Source: UMGS1387 sp045540015
Lineage (GTDB): Bacteria > Bacillota > Clostridia > Oscillospirales > CAG-382
Length of the DNA: 56,744 bases
Assembly (NCBI GenBank): GCA_045540015.1
Contig: JAZQGP010000057.1
Coordinates: 1 to 56,744, forward strand
Direction: 5' to 3'
Both the position numbers and the translations under genes were made by a program. A model generated the notes under the pieces. It was not told where the DNA came from, did not search any database, and saw only the letters and a program-made list of their open reading frames with translations. Shown piece after piece: positions 51,771 to 56,744 of the stretch. Numbering within the stretch: the first letter of the stretch is position 1; each line of letters begins with the position of its first letter.

Positions 51771-51797
51771 TAAAAAGTCCCTGCCATTCGGCAGGGA
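51771..51797 (-). terminator. Intrinsic terminator of the dockerin-like gene
   Basis: A perfect 8-bp stem (51778-51785 with 51790-51797) with loop ATTC, followed on the minus strand by CTTTTTA. Confidence 0.88.
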
Positions 51798-51804
51798 TTT
51801 AAAA

Positions 51805-53418
51805 TTATATATTCAGATTTTCCTCAGCTTCGTCACCGTGAACAATAACAATCGCATAATCAAGCACGTTTGTGTTTTCAATTGGTGAAACATACATCTT
51901 TATGTGCTTTGCGTATTTTGTCTGGTACGTGTCGCCTACAAGTATTTTGTTGTTGTAGCACTTATAATAGGTTTTGTTTGCGTTTCCGAACAGCGTTTCG
52001 GCATCAAGCGAGGACATTGCACCCCACTCAAAAATTTGGGACTTGATTTCATACTTCAACAAAGAAAATCCTGTTGTGTCAGTGAAAGTGTATGTCACAG
52101 CTTCGGACGTGTCGGCTGAATTTTCGGGAAGAACGGTTATGGTCTGAGCCTCAATGTCATAGTCAATGAGCCATACAAAGTCTGTATCAACGTCTATAAT
52201 GTCTTCTTCGGTATAGCCTTCGTTTTCATAAATTAAATTGCCAAGACTTTGTGCACGTGTTCCTGTCGGGAAAGCACCGTTTGAAACCGAAGTAGCACTC
52301 ACACCGACAAGACTTCCGCAGATTTGTTCACTTTTGCCTGTGTAGGGATTGAAAACAGTGTAGTAATTGTAGTATATATTGCCGTTGTCAACATTTACGT
52401 CAGAGTTGGATATTATTCTTTCTGGTTGAAAATATGGTGAATAATCCTCTTTTTCCGCATATATAACAAGAGCGTTTTCTACTGTGCTTTCCGGGTTATT
52501 CTGCAGAATTATTGTCGCATTGTAAAGGGCGGGATATTCTTGACTGAATACGTTTTTACTATAATGAATGTACTCAACAGCTTCGTTTGAAGTGCCTTTA
52601 TTTCTTATATTTTTTACAATAATTATAGTGTCTTCTGTAAGAGCAAAATTGAAATTACAAAGGCTTGTGGGAGTGTAATCTCTGAAACAGGAAGCTATTC
52701 CATTGAAAAATGTAATTTTTTTGATGCCGTATTCAGTATAAAGAATTTCATTATCCAATGCGTTTTCAAGTTTGTCCTCGTCTTTGTTTAAGCCTGCATA
52801 CGTTCCGTCTTCAAGCTCGTTGTGAGAAAGGCTTGAGAGCTTGTATTTGCCATTTTCAAGCTTTACTGCACTGCAGAGCTTTCCAAGGTAGGCTTCGCCA
52901 AATTCTTCAGTATCTTCAACGCTCGGATAAATGTCTGCCTGAGCATCTTCGTCAAGCTGTATCCATAAAAGCGCGCTGTCCGTAAGCACATGAACAAACA
53001 GTCCTTCGTCACCGTTGTACTCAGTCTTTAAAAAGTCTCCGTTTTCGTCATCAACGGGGATTGCAAGATTGTAGAGGATTCCTTTTGACGAAAGAGGATT
53101 CTCTGTAGCGTATATCTGCTGCATAAGCGCAATCAAGTCTTTTATATTTATAACATCGTCATCATCATAGACATTTGCCGTATCTGTCAAATCCTCTGTA
53201 CTTGATGCAAGAGCATTTGCGAGAACAGTTACATCCACCGATGTAACATATCCGTCGCCATTGACATCGCCCTTAAACGTGGGCGCATCTTCTTCGGTTA
53301 TACCGAACATCGGGCCCATGTCGAGAATAATTTCATTTCCGATAAGCTCGGCATTTGCACAAATGGAAAACAGTACGCAAAACAGAACAGCAAAAATTAA
53401 TGCAGATGCTCTTTTCAT
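51805..53418 (-). CDS. Secreted protein with N-terminal dockerin-like EF-hand pair
   Basis: A 537-residue exported protein with signal peptide ending near residue 23 (ICANA). Right behind it is a dockerin-like pair of calcium loops: DVNGDGYVTSVD at 51-62, and the less regular VYDDDDVINIKD at 83-94. The pair sits at the N-terminus rather than the more usual C-terminus. The remaining ~430 residues are beta-rich and unassigned (VNVDNGNIYYNYYTVFNPYTG). Start ATG follows AAAGGAG. Possibly docks on a cohesin-bearing surface protein; no cohesin is seen in the window. Confidence 0.78.
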   Translation of the reverse strand: MKRASALIFAVLFCVLFSICANAELIGNEIILDMGPMFGITEEDAPTFKGDVNGDGYVTSVDVTVLANALASSTEDLTDTANVYDDDDVINIKDLIALMQQIYATENPLSSKGILYNLAIPVDDENGDFLKTEYNGDEGLFVHVLTDSALLWIQLDEDAQADIYPSVEDTEEFGEAYLGKLCSAVKLENGKYKLSSLSHNELEDGTYAGLNKDEDKLENALDNEILYTEYGIKKITFFNGIASCFRDYTPTSLCNFNFALTEDTIIIVKNIRNKGTSNEAVEYIHYSKNVFSQEYPALYNATIILQNNPESTVENALVIYAEKEDYSPYFQPERIISNSDVNVDNGNIYYNYYTVFNPYTGKSEQICGSLVGVSATSVSNGAFPTGTRAQSLGNLIYENEGYTEEDIIDVDTDFVWLIDYDIEAQTITVLPENSADTSEAVTYTFTDTTGFSLLKYEIKSQIFEWGAMSSLDAETLFGNANKTYYKCYNNKILVGDTYQTKYAKHIKMYVSPIENTNVLDYAIVIVHGDEAEENLNI

Positions 53419-53458
53419 GTTTATACTCCTTTGCTACCAATAATATTGTTTTTTATTT

Positions 53459-53487
53459 ATTATAGCATAATTCTTTGTAAAGTGCAA
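53459..53487 (-). promoter_or_regulatory. Sigma-A promoter of the dockerin-like gene
   Basis: Minus-strand TTGCAC, 17-base spacer, TATAAT with TGC before the -10. Confidence 0.78.
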
Positions 53488-53546
53488 TAGCTCAAAGGAG
53501 AAAAAATTCACTTCGGAACAAATTTGAAATTATTGCAATTTGCTCA

Positions 53547-53575
53547 TTGATTTTTGTGAGCCTATATGATAAAAT
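53547..53575 (+). promoter_or_regulatory. Sigma-A promoter of pcrA
   Basis: TTGATT, 17-base spacer, TAAAAT (53570-53575) with TGA before the -10, 31 bases before the GTG start. Confidence 0.7.
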
Positions 53576-53606
53576 ATCTTTGAATTGTTATAAGGAGTAT
53601 TTTGAC

Positions 53607-56042
53607 GTGACTTTAAAAGAAAGATACATAAAAGTAAGAAAAAAACTGTTTGACATATATTATTCTTTTCTCAACGAAAAACAGAGAGAAGCGGTATATG
53701 CAACCGAAGGACCTTTGCTTGTGCTTGCAGGTGCAGGAAGTGGAAAAACTACCGTTCTTGTTCAGCGAATAGCACACCTTGTCAAATACGGACGCGCTCT
53801 TGACACCGAGGATATACCCGAAAGTATGCTTCTTGAGCCGTATATTGCAATGCTTGAAAAGGTTGCAGATACACCGAATGTCGATAAAATAACTCTTGAA
53901 AATGCGCTTAATACATTTGCAATAGAAAAGGTAAGCCCCTACAGGATTTTGTCGATAACCTTTACAAACAAGGCGGCAAATGAAATGAAAGAACGCCTTG
54001 AAAAGCAGCTCGGCTCTGCGGCTCTTGACATTTGGGCAGGAACATTTCACTCGGTTTGTGCAAAGCTTCTGCGTATGCATATTGACCGCCTCGGACGTGA
54101 GAGCAGCTTTACCATTTACGACACAGACGACCAGAAAAAGCTTATGACCGCTTGCATAAAGGAGCTGAATGTCAGCGATAAGCAGTTCGCGCCAAAGGCA
54201 GTGCTTTCTGAGATAAGCAGGTGTAAGGAAAAGCTTATTGATGCAGACGAATACAGAAACAGCATAAAGGATGGCGACATAAGACGCCACACAATTGCAA
54301 AGCTGTTTAACATGTATGAGCGGAAGAAGCTTTCCGCAAACGCACTTGACTTTGACGATATGATAACGCTTACCGTAAAAATACTAAAGCAAAACCCTGA
54401 TCTTCTTGAAAAATACCGCAGCCGCTTTTCATATATTCTCGTTGACGAGTACCAGGATACAAACAAGGCTCAGTTCGTGCTGACAAGTATGCTGTGTAAT
54501 GAAAACAACAACATAATGGTTGTAGGCGACGATGACCAGAGCATATACAAATTCCGCGGTGCGACAATTGAGAACATACTCGATTTTGACAAGGTGTTCA
54601 AAAGCACACGTGTTGTAAAGCTTGAGCAGAACTATCGCTCGACCGACATGATAATAGGTGCAGCGAATGCCGTTATCGAAAACAACGCAGGCAGACGCGG
54701 CAAAACCCTCTGGACAAAGACTGAAGGCGGAGAAAAGATAACCGTCAAGAAGTGCGAAACGCAGAACGCCGAAGCACAGTATATTGTTGATAAGATAGGC
54801 GAGCTTGTAAAGAGCGGAGAATACGGATTCAGTGATTTTGCCGTTCTTTACCGCATGAACGCACAGTCAAACAGCCTTGAAACCGTTTTTGCAAAGAGCG
54901 GTATTCCTTACCGTATTCTCGGAGGCACACGCTTCTATGACAGAAAAGAAATCAAGGATATTATCGCGTATCTCTGCGTTGTGTCAAATCCTTTTGATAA
55001 CGTTAGAATAAAGAGAATTATAAATGTACCCAAGCGCGGAATAGGCGAGGCAACGGTTGACGAAGTCGAAAAACTTGCAATTGACAACAATACCGACATG
55101 ATTACCATATGCCGTAACGCCGCATTTTATCCGAGCCTTTCAAGGGCAGGTGCAAAGCTTGCCTTGTTTGCCGAGATGATAGACAACATAAAGCAGAGCG
55201 TTGATATTTTGACGCTTGGAGCATTGGTTGAAAAGGTGCTGTCGGTAACAGGCTATATGGACATGCTCAAAGAAACCGACGAAGCCGAAGGCAAGGACAG
55301 ACAGGAGAACGTAAAGGAACTTGTTTCAAATGCCGTTCAGTATCAGGAAAACAATGAGGATGCAAGACTTGCAGGTTTTTTGGAGGAAGTTGCTCTTGTT
55401 TCAGACATTGACAACTACGATAAGGATGCCGCGGCTGTTGTAATGATGACAATACACAGTGCCAAGGGACTTGAATTTCCCGTTGTATTTTTGCCGGGGC
55501 TTGAAGAAAACATATTCCCCGGAGCGCAGTCGACCTTTGAAGAAGCTGAGCTTGAGGAGGAAAGAAGGCTTTGCTATGTTGCGATAACCCGTGCAAAGCA
55601 AAGACTCTTCATGCTTCACTGTCATTCGCGAATGACCTACGGCAAAACCGAGTTTAACCGCCGAAGCCGCTTTATTGACGAAGTTCCCGAAAAGTATTGC
55701 GAATTTGAAGAATCATATTTTAACCGTATGGAACACAGCAGAGACGAATTTATGAGAAGCATGACCTACGGAAAGACACAAAATGTGTCTCATGGCACAT
55801 CAGACAGCCGTCCTCCGTGGGAAAAGACCGTTGTTTCGGGTTCATACACTCCGAGGAAAACACAGGAAGCACCCAAAGAAGTGTTCTCTGCAGGCGATCA
55901 GGTGTCGCACGCAATTTTCGGCGACGGCATGATACTTTCCGCAAAGGTTATGGCAGGAGACGTGCTGTACGAGGTTGCCTTTGATAAGGTCGGCACAAAA
56001 AAGCTTATGGGTAATTTCGCTAAATTGACAAAAAGAACGTAA
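53607..56042 (+). CDS. pcrA: ATP-dependent DNA helicase PcrA/UvrD
   Basis: An 811-residue superfamily 1 helicase. Motifs in order: Q-motif LNEKQREAV, Walker A AGAGSGKTT (41-49), motif Ia ITFTNKAANEM, AGTFHSVCAKLLR, Walker B DEYQDTN, GDDDQSIYKFRGA, QNYRS, TIHSAKGLEFPVVFLPG and VAITRAKQRL. A C-terminal Tudor-like region (GDQVSHAIFGDG) matches PcrA's RNA-polymerase-binding domain. An insertion of about 50 residues lies between motifs I and Ia. GTG 53607 is preferred, nine bases after AAGGAG; an ATG at 53547 sits in the -35 element. It acts in excision repair and removes RecA or RNA polymerase from DNA. Confidence 0.95.
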   Translation: MTLKERYIKVRKKLFDIYYSFLNEKQREAVYATEGPLLVLAGAGSGKTTVLVQRIAHLVKYGRALDTEDIPESMLLEPYIAMLEKVADTPNVDKITLENALNTFAIEKVSPYRILSITFTNKAANEMKERLEKQLGSAALDIWAGTFHSVCAKLLRMHIDRLGRESSFTIYDTDDQKKLMTACIKELNVSDKQFAPKAVLSEISRCKEKLIDADEYRNSIKDGDIRRHTIAKLFNMYERKKLSANALDFDDMITLTVKILKQNPDLLEKYRSRFSYILVDEYQDTNKAQFVLTSMLCNENNNIMVVGDDDQSIYKFRGATIENILDFDKVFKSTRVVKLEQNYRSTDMIIGAANAVIENNAGRRGKTLWTKTEGGEKITVKKCETQNAEAQYIVDKIGELVKSGEYGFSDFAVLYRMNAQSNSLETVFAKSGIPYRILGGTRFYDRKEIKDIIAYLCVVSNPFDNVRIKRIINVPKRGIGEATVDEVEKLAIDNNTDMITICRNAAFYPSLSRAGAKLALFAEMIDNIKQSVDILTLGALVEKVLSVTGYMDMLKETDEAEGKDRQENVKELVSNAVQYQENNEDARLAGFLEEVALVSDIDNYDKDAAAVVMMTIHSAKGLEFPVVFLPGLEENIFPGAQSTFEEAELEEERRLCYVAITRAKQRLFMLHCHSRMTYGKTEFNRRSRFIDEVPEKYCEFEESYFNRMEHSRDEFMRSMTYGKTQNVSHGTSDSRPPWEKTVVSGSYTPRKTQEAPKEVFSAGDQVSHAIFGDGMILSAKVMAGDVLYEVAFDKVGTKKLMGNFAKLTKRT

Positions 56043-56088
56043 AAGTTGTAAACTTTTTTGTAAAGATGCGAAAAATGTGATTTTGCTA

Positions 56089-56117
56089 TTGCATTTTGAA
56101 AAACAACGTGTTATAAT
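56089..56117 (+). promoter_or_regulatory. Sigma-A promoter of rpmB
   Basis: TTGCAT, 17-base spacer and TATAAT (56112-56117) with TGT before the -10, giving a leader of about 80 bases. Confidence 0.78.
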
Positions 56118-56128
56118 AACTCCGTTGT

Positions 56129-56152
56129 CCGTAGGATTATTGTGTCCTGCGG
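56129..56152 (+). promoter_or_regulatory. Leader hairpin of rpmB
   Basis: CCGTAGGA (56129-56136) pairs with TCCTGCGG (56145-56152) with one G-T pair, just after the predicted transcription start. It may be a ribosomal-protein leader or a 5' stabiliser; it does not cover the ribosome binding site. Confidence 0.45.
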
Positions 56153-56201
56153 TAGTAAATACGTATAATAATTAAAAAGCATCAAGCTGGAGGTGTCATA
56201 A

Positions 56202-56390
56202 ATGGCAAAGTGCGCAGTCTGCGGAAAGGGCGTTACATTCGGTTGCAACGTTTCTCACTCCCACAGAAAGACAAACAGAACATTCAAGCCCAACATTCGC
56301 AAGGTTAAAGTTGTTGAAAACGGCACACACAAGACCGTTACCGTATGTTCTCGCTGCCTTCGTTCCAACAAGGTAACAAGAGCAATCTAA
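56202..56390 (+). CDS. rpmB: 50S ribosomal protein L28
   Basis: A 62-residue L28 of the zinc-binding form, with CAVCGKG at residues 4-10 and CSRCLRS near the end making up a four-cysteine site. SHSHRKTNRTFKPNI is the conserved central block. ATG follows TGGAGG. It is transcribed alone and ends in a stem-loop. Confidence 0.97.
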   Translation: MAKCAVCGKGVTFGCNVSHSHRKTNRTFKPNIRKVKVVENGTHKTVTVCSRCLRSNKVTRAI

Positions 56391-56420
56391 AGTATTTTTA
56401 ATATTTGATTATTCTTGCAT

Positions 56421-56445
56421 AGGCAGCTCAAATGAGCTGCCTTTA
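56421..56445 (+). terminator. Intrinsic terminator of rpmB
   Basis: A 9-bp perfect stem (56421-56429 with 56434-56442) and short T-rich tail 30 bases after the stop. Confidence 0.75.
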
Positions 56446-56458
56446 CCTGTATATATGA

Positions 56459-56744
56459 TGGTTAGTGCTATGCCTGCCGGCAGGTTGGCATAAACCAAGT
56501 TTACGGTTTTGCCTACCGGCGGTGTCTATTTTCTGTTCGCCCAGAAAATAGACGAAAAGATGCCCTCAAAAGAACCTACGGTTCTCTTGATAATCACTCC
56601 CTCATGCCGACGCCTTGTCAGTATGACTAACACAAAAGAATATTTCAACCCTTATTACAATCCACGTGAAAGCCGGCTTCTATAGCTTACGGCAATATCC
56701 CGAAGACTGTTTCAGCTTGTCGCTGAAGCTTTACATCTCCAGCA
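56459..56744. repeat. Hairpin-dense non-coding region, possible repeat element
   Basis: No gene is recognised up to the window end. A 12-bp palindrome (56473-56484), a 12-bp perfect stem (56524-56535 with 56542-56553), a 6-bp stem with TAC loop (56571-56576 with 56580-56585) and a 6-bp stem near 56711-56727 succeed each other. GTTAGT (56461-56466) and ACTAAC (56626-56631) bound the first part as an inverted repeat. The density of perfect stems and higher GC fit a mobile or repeated intergenic element, but no transposase or attachment site can be identified. Confidence 0.5.

Noticed and set aside
53613..54290. Minus-strand 225-residue frame
   Set aside because: Antisense to the N-terminal part of pcrA, whose helicase motifs are unmistakable.

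Overview
The window reads as a chromosomal segment of an anaerobic, spore-forming, low-to-moderate-GC Firmicute of the class Clostridia (Oscillospiraceae-like). Supporting this: the order tlyA-nadK-argR-recN, a yunB sporulation gene, a secreted protein with a dockerin-like EF-hand pair, WG-repeat and copper-amine-oxidase-like ('stalk') secreted proteins, strong AGGAGG/GGTGAT ribosome binding sites, and sigma-A promoters that very often carry an extended -10 (TGN before TATAAT). Nothing places it to genus.

Layout. 1-1813: a quinone-oxidoreductase-like enzyme (5' end cut by the window) overlapping a drug/metabolite exporter. 2062-9716: an accessory block with a helical protein, a serine/threonine-kinase/NACHT-like NTPase fusion with a membrane segment, a lipoprotein, then three tandem promoter-like repeats leading into two almost identical 43-residue hydrophobic peptides, a DUF697-like membrane protein and an EcsC-family protein. 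9747-13313: FAD oxidoreductase with an attenuator-like leader, NhaC-type antiporter and a small P-loop protein. 13393-18358: an mglBAC sugar ABC transporter ending in a 45-residue membrane peptide, with a convergent AraC regulator. 18382-18566: hairpin array A. 18616-22651: a four-gene dehydrogenase/epimerase operon. 22752-27962: nitrilase-family amidase, SDR plus type I dehydroquinase-like pair, AEC transporter, DMT transporter, small membrane protein. 28114-28274: a promoter-terminator unit that looks like a small RNA. 28333-32924: nagA, a GH116-like protein without a recognisable nucleophile motif, and queA. 33114-37988: a 1624-residue secreted protein with a WbsX/GH99-like domain. 38167-42367: NSS transporter, D,D-carboxypeptidase, pgi. 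42557-45621: a ribbon-helix-helix protein, hairpin array B, and two secreted stalk/WG proteins. 45722-56390: housekeeping genes (recN, argR, nadK, tlyA, upp, yunB, pcrA, rpmB) with a dockerin-like protein among them. 56459-56744: hairpin-dense sequence of unknown nature.

The most interesting observations are (i) two intergenic hairpin arrays, A and B, with unrelated separator sequences but the same topology: a 7-base separator repeated between short hairpins, inverted separators in the second half, TTC/TGAC loops on the left, GAA loops on the right, a long-range inverted repeat joining the first hairpin arm to the centre, and a sigma-A promoter reading into the array; (ii) the kinase-NACHT, lipoprotein, twin micropeptide, DUF697 and EcsC block with its triplicated promoter; (iii) a candidate small RNA at 28149-28274. 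Function is inferred from recognised families and motifs only; no search could be run.
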